DNA from: an uncultured Clostridia bacterium
Lineage (GTDB): Bacteria > Bacillota > Clostridia > TANB77 > CAG-508
Assembly: GCA_947628015.1 (NCBI GenBank)
Contig: CANQYG010000003.1
Coordinates: 1-37,940, forward strand
Length of the DNA stretch: 37,940 bases
Direction: 5' to 3'
Under the pieces are notes generated by a model. It worked only from the letters and a program-made list of their open reading frames with translations, was not told the origin of the DNA and did not search any database. Positions 16,775 through 27,071 of this stretch are shown piece by piece. Every line of letters starts with the position of its first letter. The stretch's first letter is position 1. The translations under genes were made by a program, and so were the position numbers.

Positions 16775-18649
16775 TTAATTTTCTATATTATATTTTAATA
16801 TTCCTCCTGAGCCATTTTCAAAGACTACTTCTGCATTTTCCCACAATTTTTCTTTATAAAATTGATAATATTCTCCTCTATTAAAATATACTAAATAATC
16901 TATTTTTCCTACTCGATTTCCTAAATACATCATTTTATATTTTATTTTATTTCCACCTGTATGTTCATCATCATCATTTATTATTCTAGTCATCGAGTAC
17001 GCCCATGCTCCTTGTTCTATATCTCCTGCTATTTCTGTTTTACTATCTTCTGGAATCATTTTTAAACTCATTTTCAATATTTCTATTTCTTCTAAATTTA
17101 AATCCTTTGGATGTTCATATATTGTTTTATTTGCTCCATATATATCTGCAACTTGCAATATATTTTCTTCCCTATCTATTACTCCATGTGATATATTTGT
17201 TTCAAAAAATAATAAGTTTACTACTATAGCAATTATATATGTTGCAACTATAGCAAATGGAATTATTTTATTTTCTTCATACAACGCTAGCAATCCCTTA
17301 TATGCTAAATAATATAATAAAAGCCAAATAGCATAATAATTCTTTGACAAATAGTAAATTGACACTTTTTGAAAAAAGTGACCTATAAAAAGTATTATTA
17401 TAAATACTACTGCTAATATAGTAATTATTGATACTCCCTTATTTTCTTTCTCATTTTTATACATAGCTATTATTACAAATGGAATTAATGGTAATATATT
17501 TGAAAACAAATTAACATATATGTATCCAAATGCTGCTAATCCTTGGCTTATTAATTTGTTTTGTTGACTTAGAGCTTTTTGAAAGTCTACTGACTTTCGT
17601 ATGATTACTCCATATATTTCTGGTGCAATATGATAAATATATCCTAATAAAAATGGAATTAGAAGTGTTACTAATAGTTGTATAATTAATTTTTTATTAA
17701 ATAGTGATTTTAGTTTACTTTTTGAATCTGCTCTATTTTTTCTATATTCATTAATACAAAAATATATCCACAATCCACTATACACAAATGGAACAAACAT
17801 ATAATATGCGCAAAATACTCCAAAATTTAGCAAAAAGAATACTATCAAATTTTGTTTATATCCTATTTCTTCTTTTTGATATACATCTATACTTGCAATT
17901 ATTGCACTTATTATTAATATTCCCATGCTTAGATATTCAAATCCAAACAGCATACTATTTAGTGGATATCCCATCATATATAGCAAAGATACAATAAATG
18001 CTAAAAATCTTGTTTTTCCATCTTTTGCAAATCTTGAAATTGTACTATAAAACATCCATCCACTTAAGAATAAAATGAACATTCCAAACAATATAAATAT
18101 TTTGTAATTATCAAAAGAATCAATTACATTTTCAAATAATTTCATAATTAGTCCAGAATTTACATATGATACTGTTTTTCTATTATCAAATATTCCAAAT
18201 ACTTCATCTGCCTCTTTTTGATTAGCAAGTAATGTGTCTTGTTCTTTAAAAAGTTCTGATGTTAGATAGTGTGTTGCAGGATCTCCTGTCTCATATTTAA
18301 TTTCAAATGGAAATCCAAAGTTTAAGTATCCTGCTCCTATTGTTGCAATAGCTAATAAACTTATATATAATAAATCTATTTTTTTGAAACAAAATTTTTG
18401 TATTTTCTTTGTTTTTACCAAATAAATAATTATAATGATACTAAATACATAATTAATTATACTTAAATTCAATAAACTAGATGAAATTGTAAAGAATGTT
18501 AATACATAACAAATAAATGTATTATAGCAAAATAGCAATACTATTGTTAATGCTATTTGTTTTAATATGTCAACTTTTTTATCTGCCTTTTTTATTAACA
18601 TATATGATATAAATAATATAACTACTGATAATACATAAATTATTCCCAT
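16775..18649 (-). CDS. Large polytopic membrane protein, putative GT-C glycosyltransferase
   Basis: 624 residues with about 13 hydrophobic helices in the first 480 residues and a soluble C-terminal domain of about 130 residues (KTIYEHPKDLNLEEIEILKM onward). An extracytoplasmic loop at about 115-150 contains GDPATHYLTSELFKEQDTLL, resembling the acidic first loop of GT-C enzymes that transfer sugars from polyprenyl-phosphate carriers. No family is recognised with certainty. It lies 79 bases downstream of ruvB and is probably the last gene of the glycan block. A role in attaching or modifying surface sugars fits its neighbours; a flippase or polymerase role is also possible. Confidence 0.55.
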   Translation of the reverse strand: MGIIYVLSVVILFISYMLIKKADKKVDILKQIALTIVLLFCYNTFICYVLTFFTISSSLLNLSIINYVFSIIIIIYLVKTKKIQKFCFKKIDLLYISLLAIATIGAGYLNFGFPFEIKYETGDPATHYLTSELFKEQDTLLANQKEADEVFGIFDNRKTVSYVNSGLIMKLFENVIDSFDNYKIFILFGMFILFLSGWMFYSTISRFAKDGKTRFLAFIVSLLYMMGYPLNSMLFGFEYLSMGILIISAIIASIDVYQKEEIGYKQNLIVFFLLNFGVFCAYYMFVPFVYSGLWIYFCINEYRKNRADSKSKLKSLFNKKLIIQLLVTLLIPFLLGYIYHIAPEIYGVIIRKSVDFQKALSQQNKLISQGLAAFGYIYVNLFSNILPLIPFVIIAMYKNEKENKGVSIITILAVVFIIILFIGHFFQKVSIYYLSKNYYAIWLLLYYLAYKGLLALYEENKIIPFAIVATYIIAIVVNLLFFETNISHGVIDREENILQVADIYGANKTIYEHPKDLNLEEIEILKMSLKMIPEDSKTEIAGDIEQGAWAYSMTRIINDDDEHTGGNKIKYKMMYLGNRVGKIDYLVYFNRGEYYQFYKEKLWENAEVVFENGSGGILKYNIEN

Positions 18650-18728
18650 TTTTTCTCCTAATTCTTAGGTTATTTTACTAATTTTAAAATTATTTTATCT
18701 TTTTGTTTTTATTTTTTATTTTCATCTT

Positions 18729-19736
18729 TTATCTGTTATATTCTAGTCCTAAATGTTTATATGCTGCTGGAAGAGCTATTCTTCCTCTAGTTGTCCTCGA
18801 TATAAAACCAATTTGTATTAGATATGGCTCATATACATCTTCTATTGTTGCTACTTCTTCTCCTAATGTTGTTGCCAAAGCGTCTACTCCTACTGCTCTT
18901 CCATGATACTTATTTATCAATGTATCTAATATTTTTTTATCTATTGCATCTAATCCCATACTGTCAATATCTAGTTTATTTAATGATACTTTTGCTATTT
19001 CTAATGTTACTTCTCCATTTCCTAAAACTGATGCATAGTCTCTTACTCTTTTTAAAAGTCTATTTGCAATTCTTGGTGTTCCTCTAGACCTTCTCGCTAT
19101 TTCTATTGTTGCTTCATCATCAATTTTTATATTTAAAATACTTGCTGACCTTTTTATGATTACGCTTAAATCTTCTACATCATAAAGTTCTAATCTTTCA
19201 ACTATTCCAAATCTATCTCTTAGTGGCGTAGTAAGTGAACCTACCCTTGTTGTCGCTCCTATTAATGTGAATTTTGGAAGATTTATTCTTATTGATTTTG
19301 CTGTTGGTCCTTTTCCAATAATTATGTCTAAGTTAAAGTCTTCTAATGCTGGATAAAGTATTTCTTCAACATTTTTATTTAATCTATGTATTTCATCTAT
19401 AAAAAGCACATCAAATTGTGACAAGCTTGTAAGAAGTGCTGCTAAATCTCCTGCTTTTTCTATTGCTGGGCCTGATGTTATTTTTATATTTGAGTTCATT
19501 TCATTTGATATAATGTTTGCAAGAGTAGTTTTTCCAAGTCCCGGTGGGCCATATAATAAAACATGGTCAAGTGGCTCACCTCTTTTTTTTGCCGCTTCTA
19601 TATAGACTTTCATATTTTCTTTTACCTTAGTTTGTCCGAAATATTCATCTAATTTTTTTGGTCTTAAAATATTTTCTTGTTTTTCTTCATAATTATTTTC
19701 TAAACCAGGATTTGTTATTTTATTATCTTCTTCCAT
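18729..19736 (-). CDS. ruvB: Holliday junction branch migration ATPase RuvB
   Basis: RuvB forms the hexameric AAA+ motor that, with RuvA, moves Holliday junctions during recombination repair. All signatures are present: [12 protein letters not shown], Walker [10 protein letters not shown], Walker [12 protein letters not shown], sensor 1 [15 protein letters not shown] with the arginine finger, [18 protein letters not shown], and the winged-helix C-terminus ending [11 protein letters not shown]. The frame opens with TTG at 19745, but the ATG at 19736 (335 residues) is placed 9 bases after AAAGGA and is preferred. It starts 14 bases after the TagO-like gene and appears to be in the same transcript. 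ruvA is not adjacent in this window. Confidence 0.97.
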   Translation of the reverse strand: MEEDNKITNPGLENNYEEKQENILRPKKLDEYFGQTKVKENMKVYIEAAKKRGEPLDHVLLYGPPGLGKTTLANIISNEMNSNIKITSGPAIEKAGDLAALLTSLSQFDVLFIDEIHRLNKNVEEILYPALEDFNLDIIIGKGPTAKSIRINLPKFTLIGATTRVGSLTTPLRDRFGIVERLELYDVEDLSVIIKRSASILNIKIDDEATIEIARRSRGTPRIANRLLKRVRDYASVLGNGEVTLEIAKVSLNKLDIDSMGLDAIDKKILDTLINKYHGRAVGVDALATTLGEEVATIEDVYEPYLIQIGFISRTTRGRIALPAAYKHLGLEYNR

Positions 19737-19750
19737 TTGACTCAATCCTT

Positions 19751-20872
19751 TTATTTCTTATCTTCTTTGTTTGTTTCTTGTAGTAACATTTCTTTTCTCT
19801 TATTTTCTTCAAGCATTTCTTTATTATATTTTTTTATTTGTTTACTGCCTACTCCTAGCATTACTGCTGTTATTAGTATTAGTGATAAGGCTTTCCATAT
19901 ACCGTCATTTATTAATATTACTGTAAATAGTCCTATTGTTGCACTTATACAGTACAATATATATACTGCTTGTTTTTGTGTATAGCCTTTTTTCATTATT
20001 CTATGATGCAAATGTCCTCTATCTGCCTTAAATACTGCCTTTAGTGATTTTCCTTTAATTATTCTTCTTATTATTGCAAATATTGTATCAAATATTGGTA
20101 GTCCTAAAATTAATATTGGTGCAACTAGCACTAATGCTGTTACTGTTTTAGCTACTCCTAATATTGCAATTACTGATAAACTGTAACCTAGAAATTGCGC
20201 TCCTACATCTCCTATAAATGTCTTTGCTGGGTTTGCATTATATGGTAAAAATCCTAATATTGCACCTGCTAACGCTGTTATTAATACTATTGATATTACT
20301 GGTGAATCATTTGTTGCAAATATCAATAATAAAAATATACATGATATTAAAGTTATTCCTGAAGACAAGCCATCTAATCCATCTATTAAATTAATTGCAT
20401 TAGTAATTCCTACAATCCATCCAACTGTTAATATAAAGCTTACTGGCTCTGGTAATATTAAGCCACTTATATCTTCTATTCTTATTCCAAATGCAAATAT
20501 TATTATTGCTGATACTATCTGCGCTAATAGCTTTTGTATCGGTTTTAAAGTTTTTATATCATCTAAAAGTGCAAATATTCCTAAAACAATTATTCCTAGC
20601 AAAAATCCTATTAATTTGACTTTATAGTTTTCTGTATCATTTAAGTCTATTTTTCCTTCTAATGACATTGTTATTACCAGATAAACAGCCGATACAATAA
20701 AGCCAGAGATTACTGCTATTCCACCTATTCTCGGCATAGGCTTTTTATTTACTCTCCTATCTTCTGGCATATCTATTGCACCAACTTTTTTTGCAAGTTT
20801 AATAGTGTATGGTGTAACTACAAATGATGTTAAACATGCTAGCAAAAATGCTATTGCAATATCCCCCCACAT
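19751..20872 (-). CDS. tagO: Undecaprenyl-phosphate GlcNAc-1-phosphate transferase (TagO/WecA-like)
   Basis: A polytopic membrane enzyme of the MraY/WecA family that starts polymer synthesis by transferring a sugar-1-phosphate from a UDP-sugar to undecaprenyl phosphate. Motifs present: [26 protein letters not shown] (about residue 103), [12 protein letters not shown] (about 164), [12 protein letters not shown] and the WecA/TagO-type [10 protein letters not shown] (about 287), which favours TagO/WecA over MraY. The frame opens at 20935, but GGAGGTAAATTTATG marks the ATG at 20872 as the start (373 residues). A run of six G follows the start codon. It ends just before ruvB and follows a GT-C gene. 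In this locus it probably makes the first lipid-linked sugar of the wall polymer. Confidence 0.9.
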   Translation of the reverse strand: MWGDIAIAFLLACLTSFVVTPYTIKLAKKVGAIDMPEDRRVNKKPMPRIGGIAVISGFIVSAVYLVITMSLEGKIDLNDTENYKVKLIGFLLGIIVLGIFALLDDIKTLKPIQKLLAQIVSAIIIFAFGIRIEDISGLILPEPVSFILTVGWIVGITNAINLIDGLDGLSSGITLISCIFLLLIFATNDSPVISIVLITALAGAILGFLPYNANPAKTFIGDVGAQFLGYSLSVIAILGVAKTVTALVLVAPILILGLPIFDTIFAIIRRIIKGKSLKAVFKADRGHLHHRIMKKGYTQKQAVYILYCISATIGLFTVILINDGIWKALSLILITAVMLGVGSKQIKKYNKEMLEENKRKEMLLQETNKEDKK

Positions 20873-20939
20873 AAATTTACCTCCATTTTTATTGTAACCC
20901 ATATAATCGTTAGCAAGAAATTGAAATTTCAACAACGAT

Positions 20940-22529
20940 TCACTTATATAAAATATAATAGCGTGTATATTTTTCCTTTTTAAATCCCGTTTCTTCTATT
21001 TTATTTGCAGTATCTTTATTATAAGTTATATATACTGCATCATCTTCAAGATTTTCTAAATCTATATATCTTATATAATTACCATATCCAATTACCTCTA
21101 TTCCATCAGGAACTTTGACAACTTTTATATTTTCATAAAATTCATAAGGTGATATTGGATTTGCATACAAACTATATATATAATTTATATCTGTACATAA
21201 TTTTCTATCTTTTAATTCTGTACTACGAACATATTCTATAACATCTATATCTCCATTATCAAAATATGCATAATATTTGTTTGCAAATGTCATAAAATAT
21301 TCTTTAATAAACATTACAAAATACATAACTAATATAAATGTTATTATTGTAAAAATAGTTTTAGCTTTTTTCTTGATAGCCATTAATGTAACAAATATAA
21401 AATATGTTGCTGAGATGTATATTCCATTAGCTTTATTTATATTTAATTCTGTTAAATAGCATAATATAAAATTAGAAATAAATGCAAATAGCATTATTAC
21501 ACTTAAATCTATCTCTTTTGATTTTTCTACTTTCTTTTGTGCTATTAATATATTATTTCTTATAATTTTTACTATTGTAATGATTAATCCTAAACCCATA
21601 AGTATTGTTCCTAATGGATATAAAGGGCCAAATCCTTCTATTCCATTATAATCTATAAGTGGATTTATAAATACATATTTTAAATATTTTATATTGTGTG
21701 ATATTCTTGAAATACTTATTTCTCCTAATCTATTTTTATGTAGCTTTGGTATGGTTATAAATCCATCTATTTCATCTATCCATCCTCTTTGCACCATAAG
21801 CATTAATATTAGTGGAAGTGCAAGTATTATTAATGGAATGCAAAATACTATTATTTGTTTAAATTTTACTTTTTTCTTTATTAGTAAATAAATCAATGTT
21901 AATAGCAAAAATACAGGAATAATTATATAAGATAAAGCATAAGTATATAGAGTTATACCAAATATTAATCCCGATAATGCATATGACCACATTTTTCCGC
22001 TTTTTACTGCTTTTACTAAGCTATATATAGAAAATAGAAACATTGGTGAAAGTAAGTATGATTCTAATCCCCATCTTGATTTCATAATGTGCCATGGCAT
22101 TATTGTTACTAAAAACATAAAGAATAGCCCCTGCTTTTTTCCTTTAAATTCTTTTACTAAAAAATATGCTATTATTACTTCTATTACACTTAATATTAGC
22201 GCTGGTATCCTTATAATTGTTTCATTATAAAATCCTACTATTTTTATGACAATTGCTGTTAAATATGTATAAAGTGCATTTTGTCCTCCACCAAAGTTTA
22301 TAAAATAAACTGGAAGATGTTTCAAAAATCTATCTACTCCGTAGTTTGCTATACAATATGCATCATATGTCATACCTGCTTCATCAACATGGACACCACT
22401 TGGTACTTCACCTAGTCTATATGTATTTAAAATTATCGCAAGCATTAGTATTGCAAAGAAAATTATTTTATAATATTTTTCTATTAAATTTGTTATTTTC
22501 TCATATAATTTTATTTCTACATTTTTCAT
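20940..22529 (-). CDS. GT-C glycosyltransferase, family 39 (ArnT/PMT-like)
   Basis: 529 residues with about 11 hydrophobic helices over the first 400 and a soluble extracytoplasmic domain of about 120 residues. The first outside loop carries PSGVHVDEAGMTYDAYCIA, the DE-type motif of GT39/PMT-like enzymes, and GGGQNALYTYLTAIVIK follows as usual. LVTIMPWHIMKSRWGLES is another conserved element. Such enzymes use polyprenyl-phosphate-linked sugars to glycosylate an extracytoplasmic acceptor. It lies 12 bases downstream of a GtrB-like transferase that would make such a donor. This gene ends in TGA, showing that TGA acts as a stop here. Confidence 0.8.
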   Translation of the reverse strand: MKNVEIKLYEKITNLIEKYYKIIFFAILMLAIILNTYRLGEVPSGVHVDEAGMTYDAYCIANYGVDRFLKHLPVYFINFGGGQNALYTYLTAIVIKIVGFYNETIIRIPALILSVIEVIIAYFLVKEFKGKKQGLFFMFLVTIMPWHIMKSRWGLESYLLSPMFLFSIYSLVKAVKSGKMWSYALSGLIFGITLYTYALSYIIIPVFLLLTLIYLLIKKKVKFKQIIVFCIPLIILALPLILMLMVQRGWIDEIDGFITIPKLHKNRLGEISISRISHNIKYLKYVFINPLIDYNGIEGFGPLYPLGTILMGLGLIITIVKIIRNNILIAQKKVEKSKEIDLSVIMLFAFISNFILCYLTELNINKANGIYISATYFIFVTLMAIKKKAKTIFTIITFILVMYFVMFIKEYFMTFANKYYAYFDNGDIDVIEYVRSTELKDRKLCTDINYIYSLYANPISPYEFYENIKVVKVPDGIEVIGYGNYIRYIDLENLEDDAVYITYNKDTANKIEETGFKKEKYTRYYILYK

Positions 22530-22541
22530 TTTTTATTCCTT

Positions 22542-23486
22542 TTAATCGTTCGTTTCTTTTTTTCCGTTATATTCATTTACTAGATATAAAGGTCTATTTT
22601 TTGTTTCATTAAATATTCTTCCTAGATATTCTCCAACTATTCCAAATAAAAGTATCTGGATTCCTGAGAAGAATAATACCAACAATATAATTGCTTGAAA
22701 GGCTTGAATTACTTCACCTGTTATAACACATTTTGCAATTACATATATGAAATATATAAATAGTGCCATAAATGTTGGAATCGCAATATATGTTGATATT
22801 CTAAGAGGAGATGTTGTAAATGATGTTATTCCATCTATTGCAAGATTTACTAATTTTCTATAGTTCCATTTTGTTTTTCCTGCTACTCTTGGATCTCTAT
22901 CATAAAATATTGCTTTCTTTTTATACCCTATCCAACTAAAAATACTTTTTGAACATCTTTGTGATTCTCTTAATTTTTTAATTGCATTTACACATCTTCT
23001 ATCTAATAATCTAAAGTCTCCTGTGTCTTTTTGTATTTCTACATTAGTTAATGACTGAAGAACTCTATAATACATTTTTGATGTGAACTTTTTTAAGAAA
23101 GTTTCACCTTTCCTAGACTTTCTTTGTGCATATACATCATCATAACCTTCTTCCCAGTATTTAATCATTTCTGGTATTAGCTCTGGTGGGTCTTGAAGGT
23201 CTGCATCTATTAATATCACTGCATCTCCTGTTGCATAGTCTAAACCTGCTATCATTGCTGTTTCTTTTCCAAAATTTCTTGAAAAATCAACATACGAAAT
23301 TCTATTATCTTTTTCTCTATATTCTTTTATAAGGTCTAAAGTTTTATCTTTTGATCCATCATTTACAAAAAGTATTTCAAATTCATAATTTTCTATACTA
23401 TTAATTAGTTTTTCTAATCTTTCATATAAAAATGGTAGTGAATCTTGTTCATTGTATGCTGGTACAATAATAGATATTTTTTTCAT
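22542..23486 (-). CDS. GtrB/DPM1-like polyprenyl-phosphate glycosyltransferase (GT2)
   Basis: 314 residues: a cytoplasmic GT2 domain (about 1-225) with NDGSKDKT, DYATGDAVILIDADLQDPPE (the DAD metal-binding site), a YAQRKSRKGE basic segment and GDFRLLDRRCVNAI, then two C-terminal transmembrane helices (about 235-255 and 270-290) and LGRIFNETKNRPLYLV. This is the standard GtrB/YfdH/ArnC architecture: it transfers a sugar from a nucleotide donor to undecaprenyl phosphate, for later use by GT-C enzymes on the outside. It is adjacent to a GT39-like partner at 20940. A second copy of the family lies at 26118, so two different donor sugars are likely. Confidence 0.9.
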   Translation of the reverse strand: MKKISIIVPAYNEQDSLPFLYERLEKLINSIENYEFEILFVNDGSKDKTLDLIKEYREKDNRISYVDFSRNFGKETAMIAGLDYATGDAVILIDADLQDPPELIPEMIKYWEEGYDDVYAQRKSRKGETFLKKFTSKMYYRVLQSLTNVEIQKDTGDFRLLDRRCVNAIKKLRESQRCSKSIFSWIGYKKKAIFYDRDPRVAGKTKWNYRKLVNLAIDGITSFTTSPLRISTYIAIPTFMALFIYFIYVIAKCVITGEVIQAFQAIILLVLFFSGIQILLFGIVGEYLGRIFNETKNRPLYLVNEYNGKKETND

Positions 23487-23509
23487 TTTTTATTTACTTC
23501 CTTTCATTT

Positions 23510-24565
23510 TTATTCTACTATAAAATACTTTTCAAATTTTAAGTCTAATTTATTAATTAATTTATCTGTCTTTTTATTAAATATAATTTTTTCTATTAAC
23601 TTTCTAACTATTTCACAAAGACATGCAATTATCCATATAGCTAAAACTACCAAAATTATATATTTCAAATTTTGTACTTTTCCTATATCAAAATATAGTG
23701 TCCTCCAAAGAAAATATCTTACCATATAATTTTCATGGATTAAAAATACTGCTAAACTGCATTTTGCAATCCAATTTAATATGTAATTGTTTCCTAATTT
23801 TATATTTTTAAATAAGTAAAATATTAATATTGAAAATGCTAATATTGTAATTTGCATTTCTCTAGTATCAAAAGTTACTACTTTCGATAAAAGATTTGTT
23901 GAAGACCATATATACATACAAGAATAAATTAATGCAGAAATAATCATATACATAAATATTTTTGTTTTATTTTCGTTCTCTAAAAATTTAATTCCATAAA
24001 GTTGTATATATGCGCCTATAAAATAAAAGATAATAAATTTGCTTATTCCACTAATTAAATTGCTTATATATGTAAAACTACATAAACAAGATATAAATAT
24101 AATTACTTTAAAGAAATTATCTAGATTTTTCTTTTCTACACTTTTTATTGCTTTATTCATAAATGGTGAAAGTAAATACATTATAAAGTAGTTAGAGATA
24201 AAACCATATCTAGTAAATATAATAGGTAAAAAATCACCAATTGATATTTCTATATTAGGAATGAATATTTTTAACACACATATACAAGATACTGAATAGA
24301 AAAATACTTCAAACCATAATTTTAATAATTTTTTTAAGGTAATTTTTTTATTTATTAAATAATAACCTGAAATTATTACAAATATATTATTTCCTAACGG
24401 TCCTAATGGTAGAAAAATATTATATAAAAAATTGTTATCATCTATAAGATTAGTGTATAAGCCAAGATGATGCAATATAATAAATATCATAGACACAATT
24501 CTTAATAACTCTATATTTGAATTTCTAACATTTGTTTGTTCATTTAATGATATTTCTTTTTTCAT
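23510..24565 (-). CDS. Membrane acyltransferase (acyltransferase 3 / OatA-like)
   Basis: 351 residues with about ten hydrophobic helices and the acyltransferase-3 signature NIELLRIVSMIFIILHHLG at the N-terminus, including the His-rich end of helix 1. The length corresponds to the membrane domain alone; the extracytoplasmic SGNH domain of OatA-type proteins is absent. Such proteins move acyl groups, usually acetate, onto sugars of surface polymers or peptidoglycan. It starts 12 bases downstream of a GT-C gene and is followed after 23 bases by the GtrB-like gene, so it is in the same operon, most likely for O-acetylation of the glycan. The acceptor is unknown. Confidence 0.85.
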   Translation of the reverse strand: MKKEISLNEQTNVRNSNIELLRIVSMIFIILHHLGLYTNLIDDNNFLYNIFLPLGPLGNNIFVIISGYYLINKKITLKKLLKLWFEVFFYSVSCICVLKIFIPNIEISIGDFLPIIFTRYGFISNYFIMYLLSPFMNKAIKSVEKKNLDNFFKVIIFISCLCSFTYISNLISGISKFIIFYFIGAYIQLYGIKFLENENKTKIFMYMIISALIYSCMYIWSSTNLLSKVVTFDTREMQITILAFSILIFYLFKNIKLGNNYILNWIAKCSLAVFLIHENYMVRYFLWRTLYFDIGKVQNLKYIILVVLAIWIIACLCEIVRKLIEKIIFNKKTDKLINKLDLKFEKYFIVE

Positions 24566-24577
24566 CTTTTCTTCTTT

Positions 24578-26104
24578 CTATTTTTTCTTTTTTATTATAA
24601 CTTTAATTTTATTTATTTCAATTCCTACTATTGGTATTAAAACTACAATATATGGAATAATGTATCTAGATTTTGCTTCCCATATAGTATGAAATAAAAA
24701 TCCTCCTATAAATATTGTCAGTAACAATATAATTTCATTTGATAAATTTTTTCTATTTTGATATATAACTAATATGCTACAAATAAATATTATCAAAATT
24801 AAAGCTTTTTGATATAACATTATTTTTCCATTTATTTCATTCAAGTATTTATCTATTTTTTCTGCTCCATTTTCTTGAGATAAAAAGTTTTTTGACATAT
24901 TATATCTTACTGCTCCAAATGTAGTTTCTGTCCACATTGAACAATTTTTTTCTATAAAAAAGCTTGCTGTATAATCTGGATTTTCTTTCAAATATTTTAT
25001 CCTATCTTTTAACATTGGTAAATATATTTTTTTACATTCATCTATATTTTTATATGCAATGTTTGCAATCTCAAAATTATATCCTCCTGGAACTGGCGAT
25101 TCATCATTCAAACCTATTAACACATAACCTATAGCTGGAATGCTTTTATTTGTGCCTAAGTTGTATTTATTTAATAAACTATTTTTTATCAAAGTCGCTG
25201 GTACAATTGATATTATAATAAAACTTACTATAATTAATATTTTAGACAATATTTTATCTTTTTTACTTATTAAATCTAAAAATAAATATATAATCATTGC
25301 TATTATAAAAATTAATATATTCATTCTCATCATATAAGAAATTGCCATTAATAATGCAGAGTATATTGCATATCTAATTTTGCCCTCTCTTGTATATCTC
25401 ATTATGAAATATACTCCTAGCATTGCAAACGCCATTCCTGAGAGATCTCCATAAATAAAAGTTGTAAGTAATGGGATTGTAAAAAATGTAAAATATACTA
25501 CCATTGCTAAATATTTATTTACTTTGTATTTTTTTTGCAGTTCTTCACATATTAAAAATATTGCAATAGCCAAAATTAAATTACAAAGCACATTAAAATA
25601 TTCTATTATAACAAAGCTTGTGCTATTGAATATTTTAAAAAGTAAACTCCAAATAAAAGCAAGTGTAAATTGTTGATTGCATCTTTCAAAATATGTATCA
25701 GTCGATAATGCTCCTCCATAGCAACTTGTATTTGTAATATATTCTTCTACTCTATCTTCTGTCATTGTTTGTGCTAATTTATATACAGCTTGTTGATCAG
25801 ATACTGGAGATGATTGTCTTACATTAATCCATACTATTTGAACTGCAACATATAAAAATAAAACTATTCCAAATATTATATATTTCTTTTTTATATTTTT
25901 GCTATTTTTCTTAATCAATTTGCATGCCCAATATATTGCTCCAGATAAAAGTATTAGTCCTACTAAATATGGTATTTTATTTATTTGTATGTTTACATCT
26001 TCTGTTATATCTATTGTAGAATTAAATAAGACATTAAGCATTACAACAATTGTTAATAAACAAATTCCTATTATACATATTACATTTTTTAAAAATTTAC
26101 TCAT
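24578..26104 (-). CDS. Polytopic GT-C-like glycosyltransferase
   Basis: 508 residues with about 12 hydrophobic helices. An outside loop at about 115-150 contains SPVSDQQAVYKLAQTMTED, resembling the acidic loop of ArnT/GT39-type enzymes, and about 330-400 is a second extracytoplasmic loop (GLNDESPVPGGYNFEIANIA) like those of bacterial mannosyl/arabinosyltransferases. It follows the GtrB-like gene at 26118 by 13 bases and precedes the acyltransferase. A role as the transferase using the lipid-linked sugar made by that GtrB-like enzyme is a reasonable inference. The exact CAZy family is not certain. Confidence 0.7.
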   Translation of the reverse strand: MSKFLKNVICIIGICLLTIVVMLNVLFNSTIDITEDVNIQINKIPYLVGLILLSGAIYWACKLIKKNSKNIKKKYIIFGIVLFLYVAVQIVWINVRQSSPVSDQQAVYKLAQTMTEDRVEEYITNTSCYGGALSTDTYFERCNQQFTLAFIWSLLFKIFNSTSFVIIEYFNVLCNLILAIAIFLICEELQKKYKVNKYLAMVVYFTFFTIPLLTTFIYGDLSGMAFAMLGVYFIMRYTREGKIRYAIYSALLMAISYMMRMNILIFIIAMIIYLFLDLISKKDKILSKILIIVSFIIISIVPATLIKNSLLNKYNLGTNKSIPAIGYVLIGLNDESPVPGGYNFEIANIAYKNIDECKKIYLPMLKDRIKYLKENPDYTASFFIEKNCSMWTETTFGAVRYNMSKNFLSQENGAEKIDKYLNEINGKIMLYQKALILIIFICSILVIYQNRKNLSNEIILLLTIFIGGFLFHTIWEAKSRYIIPYIVVLIPIVGIEINKIKVIIKKKK

Positions 26105-26117
26105 TTATTTTCCAATC

Positions 26118-27050
26118 TTAAAAATTTATTTTTTTATCTATTATGTATTCTGGTCTATCTTTAGTTTCATCATATATTCTTGCAATATATTCACCAATCA
26201 TCCAAAGTGAAATAAGTATTGTTCCACATAAAAATGTTACTGTAATCATTATTGAGGTCCAGCCTGCTGTTAAATTATTCCACTTAAATACAAATGATAA
26301 TATTGAATATATTAATATTGCTAATGATATAATTACTGACATTATACCTAATGTACCTACTAATTTTAATGGCTTTATTGAAAAACTTATAATTCCATCT
26401 GATGCTAATTTTAACATCTTTTTTAATGGATACTTTGTCTTTCCTGCAAAACGCTCTTTTCTTTCATATTCATAGGCTTTTTGCTTAAATCCTACCCAGC
26501 TAAATAATCCTCTTAAAAATTTATTATGCTCTGGAAGGCTATTTACTACATCTACCACTTTTCTATCAACTAGTCTAAAGTCTCCTGTATTTTTTGGTAT
26601 TTCAATATCTGATAATTTATTTATCATAGAATAAAATGCTTTTGCTGATAAAAGCTTAAATGCTGACTCGCCTTCGCGTTTTTTTCTTTTTCCATAAATT
26701 ACTTCATATCCTTCTTCCCATTTTTCTATCATACCAGGAATTTCTTCTGGTGGATCTTGAAGGTCTGCATCTATTATAACTACTGCATCTCCAGTTGTAG
26801 CCTTAAGTCCACTCGTTACAGCTGCTTGATGTCCAAAGTTTCTTGAAAATGATATTATTTTTATTTTCTTATCTTTTTTTGCTTTTTCTTCTAAAATTTC
26901 TAGAGTTTTATCTTGTGAGCCATCATTTACTATAATTAGCTCATAATCATAATCTTTTAAATTTAAAAATACATCAGATACTTTTTTCAAGCACTCATTT
27001 GCTACACTTTCTTCATTATACATTGGTATAACAACAGATATCTTTTTCAC
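26118..27050 (-). CDS. GtrB/DPM1-like polyprenyl-phosphate glycosyltransferase (GT2)
   Basis: 310 residues, paralogous to the 22542-23486 protein: NDGSQDKT, GDAVVIIDADLQDPPEEIPG, YGKRKKREGES, GDFRLVDRKVVDVV and, after the catalytic domain, two transmembrane helices followed by IARIYDETKDRPEYII. It should make an undecaprenyl-phosphate-linked sugar in the cytoplasmic membrane. It lies 21 bases after the GtrII-like gene (27072) and 13 bases before the GT-C-like gene (24578), so either or both neighbours could use its product. The pairing with GtrII resembles the three-gene glucosylation modules of phages and enteric bacteria; no GtrA-type small flippase is present. Confidence 0.9.
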   Translation of the reverse strand: MKKISVVIPMYNEESVANECLKKVSDVFLNLKDYDYELIIVNDGSQDKTLEILEEKAKKDKKIKIISFSRNFGHQAAVTSGLKATTGDAVVIIDADLQDPPEEIPGMIEKWEEGYEVIYGKRKKREGESAFKLLSAKAFYSMINKLSDIEIPKNTGDFRLVDRKVVDVVNSLPEHNKFLRGLFSWVGFKQKAYEYERKERFAGKTKYPLKKMLKLASDGIISFSIKPLKLVGTLGIMSVIISLAILIYSILSFVFKWNNLTAGWTSIMITVTFLCGTILISLWMIGEYIARIYDETKDRPEYIIDKKINF

Positions 27051-27071
27051 CTTTTTTAGTCCTTCCTTTTA

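Noticed and set aside
18703-19087. Plus-strand reading frames opposite ruvB
   Set aside because: ruvB is certain on the minus strand; the opposite frames are compositional mirrors without start signals.
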